64,000 nucleotides of DNA from assembly GCF_002869965.1 (NCBI RefSeq), contig NZ_PEBS01000010.1:1-64000 (forward strand), in the 5' to 3' direction. Positions 17,419-26,013 of the stretch are shown one piece after another. The position numbers were made by a program, and so were the translations under genes. Source of the DNA: Janthinobacterium sp. ROICE36 (GTDB taxonomy: Bacteria > Pseudomonadota > Gammaproteobacteria > Burkholderiales > Burkholderiaceae_D). The notes beneath the pieces were generated by a model. That model saw only the letters and a program-made list of their open reading frames with translations, ran no database searches and had not been told where the DNA came from. Position 1 is the stretch's first letter. Each line of letters begins with the position of its first letter.

Positions 17419-18219
17419 ATGACACTCCCGCAACTGCACTTTGCCCACGCCAACAGTTATCCTGCCGGCACCTACCGCAAGCTGTTCGGCTTGCTGGGCC
17501 AGCACTACGATGTGCAGGCGCTCGACATGCACGCGCACGATCCTGCTTACCCCGTCAGCACGGGCTGGCCCGAACTGGTGCGCGAGTATATCGATGAGCT
17601 GGAGCGCCGCTACAGTACGCCCGTGATCCTCGTCGGCCATTCACTGGGCGGCATGCTCAGCGTGATGGTGGCCAAGCAACGGCCCGACCTGGTGCGCTGC
17701 GTGGTCTTGCTCGATTCGCCCGTGGTGGCCGGCTGGCGCGCCTTGCTGGTGCGCCTGGCGCGCAATACGGCGCTGGGCGAGCGGTTTTCTCCGTCGCGCT
17801 TTTCCGCCCGGCGGCGCAAGCTGTGGCCCGATGCGCAAGCTGCGTATGACCACTTTGGCGCCAAGGACATGTTCGCCATCTGGGCGCCGCAAGTCTTGCG
17901 CGACTATATAGACAGCGGCCTGGTCCCTCATCCGGAAGGAGTGCAGCTGCGCTTCACGCGCGAAGTGGAAACGCAGGTCTACCGCAGCTTGCCGCATCAC
18001 ATCGGCAGCCTCGTCAAGGATGGCTTTCCCGTGCCCATCGGTTTTATCGGCGGCACGGAATCGGTGGAATGCCGCCAGGCGGGCTTGAAGGCCACGCGCA
18101 AGCTGGTGGGCAAGTTTTTCCGCCAGGTACCGGGCGGCCATCTGTTTCCCATGGAAAACCCGCAACTGACGGCGCAAGTGGTGCGCGAGATGATCACTTC
18201 CTTGCTGGCGAAACAGTAG
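17419..18219 (+). CDS. Alpha/beta-hydrolase
   Basis: A 266-residue alpha/beta-hydrolase-fold protein with nucleophile elbow GHSLGG around residue 74-79, an acidic residue candidate near GFIGGTESVE and the catalytic histidine in PGGHLFPMENP near the C-terminus. There is no signal peptide, so it is cytosolic. The oxyanion-region sequence FAHANSYPAGTYRKLF near the N-terminus is characteristic of a proteobacterial subgroup of unknown substrate. It lies 58 bp after the HAD gene on the same strand and 134 bp before dcd. Confidence 0.85.
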   Translation: MTLPQLHFAHANSYPAGTYRKLFGLLGQHYDVQALDMHAHDPAYPVSTGWPELVREYIDELERRYSTPVILVGHSLGGMLSVMVAKQRPDLVRCVVLLDSPVVAGWRALLVRLARNTALGERFSPSRFSARRRKLWPDAQAAYDHFGAKDMFAIWAPQVLRDYIDSGLVPHPEGVQLRFTREVETQVYRSLPHHIGSLVKDGFPVPIGFIGGTESVECRQAGLKATRKLVGKFFRQVPGGHLFPMENPQLTAQVVREMITSLLAKQ

Positions 18220-18353
18220 CCTGACGCCAACGATTTTCATATCGCAGGGGCCAACAGTGGCGGGTTTTCGCGTAAAATCCTGCCATTCGGGCCGTGCCTG
18301 CTGCATGCGTGCGGCCCCCCGCCATTCCGATATTCTAGAAAGAGCCCCCTGCG

Positions 18354-18923
<570 letters not shown>

Positions 18924-18937
18924 TTGCCGGTCTTGCT

Positions 18938-20161
18938 TTAAAATTGCTTCAGCAGCCACGCTTTCAGTGCGGCTGAGGGCTGGTACAGGGGAACATGGCC
19001 GCGCAGCAAGATTTGCGTGCTGCGCCGGTAGGCCGCGCTGTCGATGGCGATGGCGTCTCCTGCCTGGCGCGCCACGATGGTGGTACCCAGGATGCCGGCC
19101 GGGTTTGCTATGCCCAGTTCAATCTCTGCATTCGCCTGCCCGACGGGCGGCACGCCGCGCGCCAGCGCATGCGCCACCGTGCCCGGTATCAAGCAAGCTG
19201 CCGCCAAGCAGCAGCCGCCCGAGACGGCCAGCGAGGCGTGGCCCGCCTGTGGCGTAAAGTAACGTACCGCAATATTTCCCTCTCCCGTTGCCGGCCCCAC
19301 GATACAGAACTTGGGGATGGTCTCGCTGCGTGCCAGTTCTTCCAAGGTCATCAACTCGCCATCGCGCCGCCGCAAGCCCATCAACAGGCCCGCCGCGCTC
19401 CACACCTGGCGGATGGCTTGCATGAAAGCCGTGTCCGCCTCCAGTTCCCGTATTGCTTCCTGCGCCGTCTTGCCAAACTGGCGCGCTTGCGCGATGACCA
19501 TGGGCACGGCCACGTCCACGCACGAGACGTCGTAGCCGTGCACCGTGTCTTGCGCCTTGCCTGTTGGTAATAATTTTTCCGTCTTGGCGCCGGCGGGTTG
19601 CTGCAGGAACAGGTCCACGCGGGGGAAGCTGCCGGGCACGCCAGGAATGCCGGTGGCGGTAAAGCTGCCATCGAGTTCGCGCGCCATGCGCGAGGTGGTG
19701 ATGACGCCCGTGTTGGTGTTGCGGATATCGATATCGTGCGTGCCGATGGCCAGCGCCTCGATCACGCCGCTGTCCAGGCCCCACAGTTGCAGGGCGGACG
19801 ACATATTGCCGCAGTTCACGCTCCAGTCGATATCGCCGTGCTCGCCGGCCAGTTGCGCCAGGGTGCTGACCAGGCGCGGCTGGCCGGCATGCTGTTCCAC
19901 CTCGACCAGGAAGACTTTATTGCTGGTAGGAGCACCGCGTCCCAGGCCCGTGATCTGCCGGTTGCCCGGCAGGCGGCCGGACTGGGGCACGCCCATCAGC
20001 TGGCGCAGCAATTCCTCGCGCAGAGTTTGCTCGGCCGGTACGCAGGACGCGTGCAAGACCAGGCCAGTCGACGTGCCGCCACGCATGTGGTGGACGGGAA
20101 ACTCGATCACGCCGCAGCGCTGGCGGGGCACAAGGTCGGGCAGGGCGGGCAGCAGGGGCAT
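18938..20161 (-). CDS. PrpF/4-oxalomesaconate tautomerase-family isomerase
   Basis: A 407-residue member of the PrpF family (two diaminopimelate-epimerase-like domains), which isomerises double bonds in tricarboxylates such as methylaconitate or 4-oxalomesaconate. Visible motifs are HHMRGGTSTGLVLH at the N-terminus, GLGRGAPTSNKVFLVE, DIDWSVNCGNMSSAL with the catalytic cysteine, and AVSGGCCLAAACLIPGTVA with the second-domain cysteines. There is no neighbouring prpBC or gallate/protocatechuate gene to fix the substrate, so methylaconitate isomerase and oxalomesaconate tautomerase remain open. It converges with dcd and is divergent from the FlxA-like gene. Confidence 0.85.
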   Translation of the reverse strand: MPLLPALPDLVPRQRCGVIEFPVHHMRGGTSTGLVLHASCVPAEQTLREELLRQLMGVPQSGRLPGNRQITGLGRGAPTSNKVFLVEVEQHAGQPRLVSTLAQLAGEHGDIDWSVNCGNMSSALQLWGLDSGVIEALAIGTHDIDIRNTNTGVITTSRMARELDGSFTATGIPGVPGSFPRVDLFLQQPAGAKTEKLLPTGKAQDTVHGYDVSCVDVAVPMVIAQARQFGKTAQEAIRELEADTAFMQAIRQVWSAAGLLMGLRRRDGELMTLEELARSETIPKFCIVGPATGEGNIAVRYFTPQAGHASLAVSGGCCLAAACLIPGTVAHALARGVPPVGQANAEIELGIANPAGILGTTIVARQAGDAIAIDSAAYRRSTQILLRGHVPLYQPSAALKAWLLKQF

Positions 20162-20246
20162 GGCGATCCGATCAGGGTCTGGCAGGGGAAGCGTCAGTGT
20201 GCCAGTTTTTTGTGCCGAGAAGCAAGAGTGTGTGCCGGCCGCGCTC

Positions 20247-20261
20247 TTTACCTGCCTTTAC
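20247..20261. promoter_or_regulatory. CpxR-type box upstream of the FlxA-like gene
   Basis: A perfect TTTAC-N5-TTTAC (reverse complement of GTAAA-N5-GTAAA, the enterobacterial CpxR consensus). It lies 68 bp before the FlxA-like start and 86 bp before the PrpF-like start. A Cpx-like response regulator is encoded 2 kb away, making control by it likely. Confidence 0.65.
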
Positions 20262-20328
20262 ACCCGCAGCACTACATCCGTGCCCATGCCTGCCGTTAAC
20301 CTTGGTATCGACACACTCGGGAGGCATC

Positions 20329-20655
20329 ATGGTAGCGGCAATCGGTTCAGGCAGCGCAGTCGGCACAGTCGGCGCCGCCAGTAGCGCCAGTTCGGGCAGC
20401 AGTTCGCAGATCGCGGCGCTGCAAAAGCAGATCACGGCGGCGCAAAAGCAATTGACGGAAACGCAGAAGGGCACGCAGACGGACGCGTCGCAAAAGCTGC
20501 AGCAGCAGTTGGCGCAGCAAATCCAGGCCTTGCAGGCGCAAATTGCTCAGTTGCAAGCGGCAGCGGCGCAACAGGCGGCGCAGCAAGATACGGCGACGAG
20601 TCCGGCCAAATCAAGCGCGTCCACCCTGGGCAACATCATCGATACGCAGGCGTAA
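20329..20655 (+). CDS. FlxA-like coiled-coil protein
   Basis: A 108-residue protein: a low-complexity Gly/Ser/Ala N-terminus (about 1-28), then a Gln-rich heptad coiled coil (IAALQKQITAAQKQLTETQ through QAQIAQLQ) and a polar tail. This matches the FlxA-like family of small proteins of unknown function. The GGGAGG Shine-Dalgarno just upstream of 20329 fixes the start; earlier in-frame codons lie in the CpxR-box leader. There is no clear signal peptide. Its promoter carries a Cpx-type box, so it is probably produced during envelope stress. It converges on the sensor kinase gene. Confidence 0.75.
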   Translation: MVAAIGSGSAVGTVGAASSASSGSSSQIAALQKQITAAQKQLTETQKGTQTDASQKLQQQLAQQIQALQAQIAQLQAAAAQQAAQQDTATSPAKSSASTLGNIIDTQA

Positions 20656-20684
20656 CAGGGTCTCGGGCACTACCCGCCGCCAGC

Positions 20685-22189
20685 TCAGCCTGGCGTTTTG
20701 ACGGGCAACAGCATTTCCACGCACAGCCCGCCACCGCTGCGCAAGCTGGCCCCGATGCGCCCGCCGTGGGCACTGATCACGTGCTGGGCGATGGCCAGGC
20801 CCAGGCCATGGCCGTCCGTGCTGTGCTGGGTATGGCTGGCGCGGAAGAACGGCTGGAAAATGTTGGCCAGGTCGGCGCTGCCCACGCCGGGTCCCCGGTC
20901 TTGCACGGCGATGCGCAAGCAATCATGCTGGCGCGACAAACTTACTTCCACCGTGCCGCCATCAGGGCTGTGCTTGACGGCATTGCGCACCACGTTTTCC
21001 ACGGCGCGCGCCAGCAGTTCCGGCCGCCCCGTGACAGCGGTCTCGGCGCTGGCCGCGTCGCCCGCCAGGGCGATGTCCACCTGGCGCGCCTTCGCTTCGT
21101 AGCGCGCGTCTTCCATAATATCGTGCAACAGGTCGGCGATGCCGACGTCTTCGCTGAGGGGCGAGCCGGCGCCCGCTTCCAGCCGCGACAGGGTCAGCAG
21201 TTCGCCGATCAGCTTATCCATGCGTTCGCTTTCGCGCTCGATGCGCTGCATCGAGGCGTCCATCTTGTCGGGCTGCTGGTGCGCCAGGCCGATGGCGGCT
21301 TGCAAGCGCGCCAGCGGCGAGCGCAGTTCGTGCGAGACATCATGCAGCAAGCGCGTCTGGCTATCCATGAGGCTGCGCAAACGGCCCGTCATGCGGTCGA
21401 AATCGCGTCCTAGGTCCGTCAATTCATCGCCGCGCTTGCCGTTGGCGTGAAGCGGGGCGCCAGGTCGCCGTGCGAGGCGGCTTCGAACGCTTGCCGCAAG
21501 TCGCGGATGGGGCGCGAAAAATACCAGGCCAGCAAGAAGGAGAACAGCAGGCTGGCGGCGATGGCGGCGGCCAGGGGAATGAAGGTGCGGTAGGGGCTGT
21601 CCATGCGCGGACCGGGCGGAATGCCGCCCATGCCACCCATCTCGCGCGGCGGGCCGCGCTGGTAGTCGGGGTGCGGCGGCGGCATGTCGGGCGCCTCGGC
21701 ACGGGGGGCGCTCATGACGCGCGGGCCGCTCAGGGTGACGGCGTTGAGTGTGTCGCGCGCGGCGCTCGCCTCGGCAGTGCGAAAACGGACGGACGAGGGC
21801 AGGAACAGCAGGTAGTGCGTGCCGTCGCTGCCGCCGACCTCGCGCACCACGGCATGGGGCGAGCCTTGCGCCAGCAGCGCGCGCGCCTTGCCGAGCATGG
21901 CCGGATGGACTATGCGGCCCATCAATTCTTGTCCTTGGGCATCGACGGCAAACACGCGCATGCGTTCCATCTTGCCGAGAAACTGCTGCAAGGCCTTGCT
22001 GCCGCCTGCTTCCAGCGTGGCGCTGGCCGCTTCGATGGCCATCTGGGCGGGCGGGCTGGTGTCGATGTCGAGGGCCCGTTCCTGTTGCGCCGCCCGGTTT
22101 TTCAGCCAGAAGGTACCGCCGATGCCGATGGTGGCCGTGACTTGCGCCAGCATGATGCACAGAAAAAACTTCCAGAACAGACGGCCCAC
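20685..22189 (-). pseudogene. cpxA: Cpx-like sensor histidine kinase, frameshifted in the HAMP region
   Basis: An inner-membrane sensor kinase split between two frames. Frame one (GTG at 22189) encodes TM1 (8-28), a periplasmic region with a Pro/Gly-rich stretch at ~168-196, TM2 (204-225) and the start of HAMP up to GDLAPRFTPT. Frame two continues from NGKRGDELTDLGRDFDRM through the H-box LLHDVSHELRSPLARL, N-box NVVRNAVKHS, and G-boxes DRGPGVG and GHGLGLAI, ending at 20685. One base is missing near 21443-21447 relative to a continuous HAMP reading (…RFTP-N-GKRG). Either a sequencing error or a real knockout could explain this. All catalytic motifs are otherwise intact, which argues for an error or a very recent mutation. 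It lies 2 bp after the response regulator gene. Confidence 0.8.
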
Positions 22190-22191
22190 GC

Positions 22192-22881
22192 TTACTCCTT
22201 GATCAGCTGGTAGCCGAGACGGTACACGGTTTGCAGGCAGGAACGGCCGTCGGCCAGGCTGCCCAGCTTGCGGCGCAGGCTGCTCAAGTGCACGTCGATA
22301 TTGCGGTCGAAGCGTGCCATGGGCCGGCCCAGGCCCAGTTCAGACAATTGATTCTTGCTCACGGGCTTGCCTGCATGGCGCACCAGCACTTCCAGCAGGT
22401 TGAATTCCGTGCTCGTCAGCTCCAGGTGCGCGCCGGCCCAGGCGGCGCGGCGCTGCTCGGGCCACATCGTCAACTGGCCCACGGCCAGCGGCGCCAGGCC
22501 CGAACTGTCGTGCGGCGCCGCTTGCGAACGGCGCAGGATGGCGCGGATGCGCGCCGTCAGCTCGCGCGGCGTGCACGGCTTGGTCACGTAATCGTCGGCG
22601 CCCAGTTCCAGGCCCACGATGCGGTCCGTATCGTCGCCGCGCGCCGTCAGCATGAGGATGGGCAAGTTGCTGCCGGCGCGGATGCGGCGCAGGGTTTCCA
22701 GGCCATTCATGCGCGGCATCATGACGTCGAGCACGGCGATGGCGTACAGGCCCGTCAGCGCCTCGGCCGCGCCGCTTTCGCCGTCATGCACGGCGCGGGC
22801 CTCAAAACCTTCCTGCGTCAGGTATTCCTGGAACATGCCGACCAGTTCCACGTCGTCATCGATTAATAAAACCTTGCTCAT
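22192..22881 (-). CDS. cpxR: OmpR/CpxR-family response regulator
   Basis: A 229-residue two-component regulator. The receiver domain has the acidic pair DDD at 8-10, phospho-acceptor Asp in VLDVMMPRMNG (~51), Thr in LTARGD and Lys in VTKPCTPRELTARI. The C-terminal winged helix (ELTSTEFNLLEVLVRHAG … NIDVHLSSLRRKLG … VYRLGYQLI) is OmpR type. The start MSKVLLIDDD at 22881 is conserved; an upstream extension is not. It is co-transcribed with the kinase gene. Two perfect GTAAA-N5-GTAAA sites in its promoter region, shared with the CpxP-like gene, are what lead me to the cpxR symbol. Confidence 0.85.
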   Translation of the reverse strand: MSKVLLIDDDVELVGMFQEYLTQEGFEARAVHDGESGAAEALTGLYAIAVLDVMMPRMNGLETLRRIRAGSNLPILMLTARGDDTDRIVGLELGADDYVTKPCTPRELTARIRAILRRSQAAPHDSSGLAPLAVGQLTMWPEQRRAAWAGAHLELTSTEFNLLEVLVRHAGKPVSKNQLSELGLGRPMARFDRNIDVHLSSLRRKLGSLADGRSCLQTVYRLGYQLIKE

Positions 22882-22946
22882 GCCTGTGCTTTTTTCGGGT
22901 GAATATCGCCCGATGATAGCAGCCATAGGGGGCTGATCAGGGCGTT

Positions 22947-22961
22947 TTTACCCGCTTTTAC
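22947..22961. promoter_or_regulatory. CpxR-type box 1 in the cpxR/cpxP intergenic region
   Basis: A perfect TTTAC-N5-TTTAC. It lies 65 bp before the regulator start and 113 bp before the CpxP-like start. A degenerate continuation in the same 10-bp phase (CATAC, CTTAC at 22961-22975) follows it. Confidence 0.7.
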
Positions 22962-22990
22962 ATACGTCTGCTTACCATCGCGGCCCTTCC

Positions 22991-23005
22991 TTTACACGCT
23001 TTTAC
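22991..23005. promoter_or_regulatory. CpxR-type box 2 in the cpxR/cpxP intergenic region
   Basis: A second perfect TTTAC-N5-TTTAC, sharing the spacer ending CGCT with box 1. It is 69 bp before the CpxP-like start, the same distance as the box before the FlxA-like gene. A degenerate third copy (CTAAC-N5-TTTAC) is at 23012-23026. Confidence 0.7.
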
Positions 23006-23074
23006 GCGGCCCTAACGTTGCTTTACATGCCAGACGCCGACAATCAGGGTTGATCGCCACGAAAGGAAAGCCCG

Positions 23075-23569
23075 ATGAAATACCTGAGTATCGCCGTATC
23101 CCTGTTGCTGTTGTCCGCCTGCAGCATGCCGCTGCTGGCACTGGCCCAGCAAGACTCTGCACCGGACGACCCGTTAGCGCGCGCCATGCCTGGGCCGCCG
23201 CCCGGCCTTGGCCACGGCCCCGGCGGACCCGGCCTGCCGCCTTTCCTGCACGGCATCGACTTGAGCGAGGCGCAGCAGGACAAGGTCTTCGCCGCCACCT
23301 ACGCCCAGGCGCCCTTGCTGCGCGAACAGGAAAAGATCGCTTTCAAGGCGCATGCGCAACTGCGCGAGCTGGCAGGATCGAGCGCCTACGACGATGCGAA
23401 GGCCAGCGCACTGGCGAACACGGCGGCGCAAGCCATGGCGACAATCAGCTTGCAGCAGGCGCGGCTGGAGCAACAATTGCTGGCCGTGCTGACGCCCGAG
23501 CAGCGTAAGCAAGCGCAGCAGCGGCGCGACAGCCGCCAAGTTCCACGCCGCCCCCAGCGCCTCCCGTAA
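23075..23569 (+). CDS. cpxP: Spy/CpxP-family periplasmic protein
   Basis: A 164-residue exported protein of the Spy/CpxP group, small periplasmic chaperones that also damp the Cpx sensor. It has two LxxxQ-type motifs, LSEAQ (63-67) and LTPEQ (139-143), and helical Gln/Ala-rich sequence between them. The segment at about 39-57 is rich in Gly, Pro and His (PGPPPGLGHGPGGPGLPP). The N-terminus is a signal peptide. Cleavage may follow ALA at ~24, but LSAC at 13-16 is a perfect lipobox, so it could be a lipoprotein. It is divergent from cpxR-like with two CpxR boxes between, the same arrangement as cpxP/cpxRA in enterobacteria. GAAAGGAAAG lies before the ATG. Confidence 0.8.
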   Translation: MKYLSIAVSLLLLSACSMPLLALAQQDSAPDDPLARAMPGPPPGLGHGPGGPGLPPFLHGIDLSEAQQDKVFAATYAQAPLLREQEKIAFKAHAQLRELAGSSAYDDAKASALANTAAQAMATISLQQARLEQQLLAVLTPEQRKQAQQRRDSRQVPRRPQRLP

Positions 23570-23599
23570 ACGGCACGCGCGACCACAGGGAGAGTCAGC

Positions 23600-23725
23600 A
23601 TGCGCATCCATGTCTTGCATCCGGGCAGCAGCTTGCAGGCGCTCTCGCGACAGGCGACACAGGTGCTGTTCCTGTGCGCCAGTCTGAGCCCCGCCTTGGC
23701 GGGTTTGCCCCACTTGTTGGAATAG
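23600..23725 (+). CDS. Possible 41-residue small protein
   Basis: A short reading frame with a good ribosome-binding site (AGGGAGA, about eight bases before the ATG) that ends 2 bp before the dioxygenase start. The product MRIHVLHPGSSLQALSRQA… has one hydrophobic stretch (VLFLCASLSPALAGL) and no recognisable family. It could be a translated leader coupled to the dioxygenase gene or a chance frame; I cannot separate these from sequence alone. Confidence 0.3.
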   Translation: MRIHVLHPGSSLQALSRQATQVLFLCASLSPALAGLPHLLE

Positions 23726-23727
23726 GT

Positions 23728-24567
23728 ATGGACTTACATGATGACGGTCTGGCATCCGACCTCGAAATGATGCGATGGGCGGCTGAGCGGCGGCAAGTCC
23801 TGCGCTGGCTGCTGGCCGGCGCCACCACCTTGCCCCTGATCAGCTGCGGCGGCGGTTCGGACGCCAGCGGCACGGCGGCAGGCAGCGGCGCCGGCACCGT
23901 CACGCTGCCGACGGCGGGCGCCTGTCCGGTGATCCCCGATGAAACGGGCGGGCCGTACCCGGCCGATGGCACGAACACGAATGGCGGCAGCATCATCAAT
24001 GTGCTGAACCAGTCGGGCGTGGTGCGCAGCGATATTCGCGCCAGCTTTAACGGCGCCACGGGCGTGGCGGTGGGCGTGCCTTTGAGCATCAAGTTGCAGT
24101 TGCTCAACGCCAGCGGCAGTTGTGCCAGCCTGGCCGGCTATGCCGTCTACCTGTGGCATTGCGACCGCGACGGCCTGTATTCGCTGTATTCGAGCGGCGT
24201 GACGGCGCAAAATTACCTGCGCGGCGTGCAGGAAACGGACAGCGCCGGCAAGCTGGTCTTTACGACCATCTTTCCTGGCTGCTACGCGGGACGCATGCCG
24301 CACGTACACTTCGAGGTCTATCCCAGCCTGGCCAAGGCGGCCAGCGCCGCGAATCGCCTCAAGACGTCGCAGTTCACGTTCCCGATGGCAACGTTAACCG
24401 AGGTGTACACGGCCAGCGGCTACACAGCCAGCGCGCGCAAGCTGGCAGAGATCAGCTATGCCACCGACAACGTCTTCAGCGATGGCACCAGCCTGCAGAT
24501 GGCCACGGTGACGGGCAATGCCAGCGATGGCTATGTCGTCACCCTGATGATCGCTGTCAATGGTTAA
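23728..24567 (+). CDS. Exported intradiol ring-cleavage dioxygenase-like protein
   Basis: A 279-residue protein of the protocatechuate 3,4-dioxygenase beta/intradiol family, which uses Fe(III) to open catechol-type rings. The iron ligands can be proposed: a Tyr in CDRDGLYSLY, a Tyr in FPGCYAGRMPHVHFEVY, and the two His of that HVH. The N-terminal ERRQVLRWLLAGATTLPLISC resembles a Tat signal ending in a lipobox, so the enzyme is probably a folded, exported lipoprotein rather than cytosolic like catabolic dioxygenases. The start at 23728 follows GGAATAGG; ATG at 23767 is an alternative. Its TAA overlaps the convergent DUF1501 stop. Confidence 0.82.
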   Translation: MDLHDDGLASDLEMMRWAAERRQVLRWLLAGATTLPLISCGGGSDASGTAAGSGAGTVTLPTAGACPVIPDETGGPYPADGTNTNGGSIINVLNQSGVVRSDIRASFNGATGVAVGVPLSIKLQLLNASGSCASLAGYAVYLWHCDRDGLYSLYSSGVTAQNYLRGVQETDSAGKLVFTTIFPGCYAGRMPHVHFEVYPSLAKAASAANRLKTSQFTFPMATLTEVYTASGYTASARKLAEISYATDNVFSDGTSLQMATVTGNASDGYVVTLMIAVNG

Positions 24568-26003
24568 GTTGTCGTCATGAAACCCAGGTCGCGCCGGCTG
24601 AAGTTGCCGATATTCGGGAACACGTCGGCCAGCTGGCTATCGGCCACGCCGAACCACGTGGCCAGAGTGGCGCCGTACTGGTCGACGGAGGTGGTCGGCA
24701 GCAGGGCGCCGGAACCCACGTCCAGCGCATGGCCCAGGCCAGTGGCGGGGAAGGCGCCGTAGATGTCGCGGCCCTTCACGGCGCCGCCCACGACAAAGTG
24801 GTGCGCACCCCAGCCGTGATCCGTGCCATCGCCGTTGCTGCTGAAGGTACGGCCGAAGTCCGATGCCGTAAATGTCGTCACCTGGCGCCGCACGTCGGCG
24901 CCCTGCAGGGCCGCCAGGGTGGCGTCGAAATACGCCAGTGCGTGCGCCAGGCGGGCCATCAAGTCGCCATGCAGCTCCTTCTGGCGGTCATGCGTGTCGA
25001 AGCTGCCCAAGGTCACATAAAACACTTGCCGTTTCGCTCCCAGGGGGCCGCGCCCGCCGATGATGCGCGCCACCGTCTGCAATTGCACGGCCAGCTGGTT
25101 GACGCCGGACACGCCCGTGTTCGGGTTGACATAGGGCGGCGGATTCGGCACGCCGCCCGCGCCGGCCGCAAGCATGGCGCCGCTCAGCACGCTCTGGCTG
25201 GAAATCGCGCGCTGCACGACGGCCACGTGTTCCTGTTCGATCAGGTCGCTGCCCGCATCGTTGACGATGGCTTGCAGCGCACCCGCGCCGCCCGTGCTGC
25301 CATACAGATTGCCGCTCAGGCCGCGGATAGGCACGGCGCCTGCCTGACCCACCTGGAATTGGCGCACCTGGCGCCCGCTGAGGAAGAGGCAGTTGCCCGA
25401 GGCGGAAATGGCCGTGAACATGGCATTCGTATTGAGCGAACCAGCCACGTCGGCCACCCGGCCGCCCCAGCCCACGCTGGCCCCTTCCGGCGAACCCGAT
25501 TGCCACGTCGATTGCTGGTCATTGTGCGAAAACAGCTTGGGCGGCAAGGCCACGCTGCCCGCCTTGTACTGCGCCAGGGTGGCGGGCTGGATCAAAGTGC
25601 CAACATTGGCCACGATGGCTGCGCGGCCATTGTCGAACAAGTCTTTCAGCGGCGCCAGCTGGGGATGCAGGGCGAAGGTGCGGCCCGTTTGCGCTGTAGC
25701 AGGCACCACCGGCAATACGCCGCCCGTTTCGCCGACGCCGGGCAGGTGGATGGAATCGGCGCCGCCAGTGTTGCGCAGGCGCGAGTATTCACTCCATGAT
25801 GTGAGATCGGTGGCCAGCACCGTGTTGAAGGCATCGTTGCCGCCTGCCATGAACAGGCACACCATGGCCTTGTAGTCGCCGGCCGATTGCGCGGCGGCGT
25901 TGCCCATGGCGGCCAGATTCAGGGCGAAGGGGGCGGCCGTAGTACCGGCCAGGCTCAGCATGGAGCCGAGGAAGCGGCGGCGGGAAAATGGAAGATTTTG
26001 CAT
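24564..26003 (-). CDS. DUF1501-domain protein, Tat-exported
   Basis: A 479-residue protein with a clear twin-arginine signal (SRRRFLGSMLSLAG, residues 7-20) and the DUF1501 start KAMVCLFMAGGNDAFNTVL, followed by HPQLAPL, FDTHDRQ-LH and DFGRTFSSNGDGTDHGWGAHHFVVGG. These belong to an alkaline-phosphatase/sulfatase-like fold of unknown function. It lies 10 bp downstream of the DUF1800 gene, the classic pairing, so the two probably form one operon and one periplasmic or surface system. Its stop and the dioxygenase stop share the palindrome TTAA. Confidence 0.9.
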   Translation of the reverse strand: MQNLPFSRRRFLGSMLSLAGTTAAPFALNLAAMGNAAAQSAGDYKAMVCLFMAGGNDAFNTVLATDLTSWSEYSRLRNTGGADSIHLPGVGETGGVLPVVPATAQTGRTFALHPQLAPLKDLFDNGRAAIVANVGTLIQPATLAQYKAGSVALPPKLFSHNDQQSTWQSGSPEGASVGWGGRVADVAGSLNTNAMFTAISASGNCLFLSGRQVRQFQVGQAGAVPIRGLSGNLYGSTGGAGALQAIVNDAGSDLIEQEHVAVVQRAISSQSVLSGAMLAAGAGGVPNPPPYVNPNTGVSGVNQLAVQLQTVARIIGGRGPLGAKRQVFYVTLGSFDTHDRQKELHGDLMARLAHALAYFDATLAALQGADVRRQVTTFTASDFGRTFSSNGDGTDHGWGAHHFVVGGAVKGRDIYGAFPATGLGHALDVGSGALLPTTSVDQYGATLATWFGVADSQLADVFPNIGNFSRRDLGFMTTT

Positions 26004-26013
26004 AGGATCGATC

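Noticed and set aside
19244..19258. GTAAA-GTAAC-GTACC, near-match to a CpxR box
   Set aside because: Second half-site has two mismatches and it lies inside the PrpF-like coding sequence.
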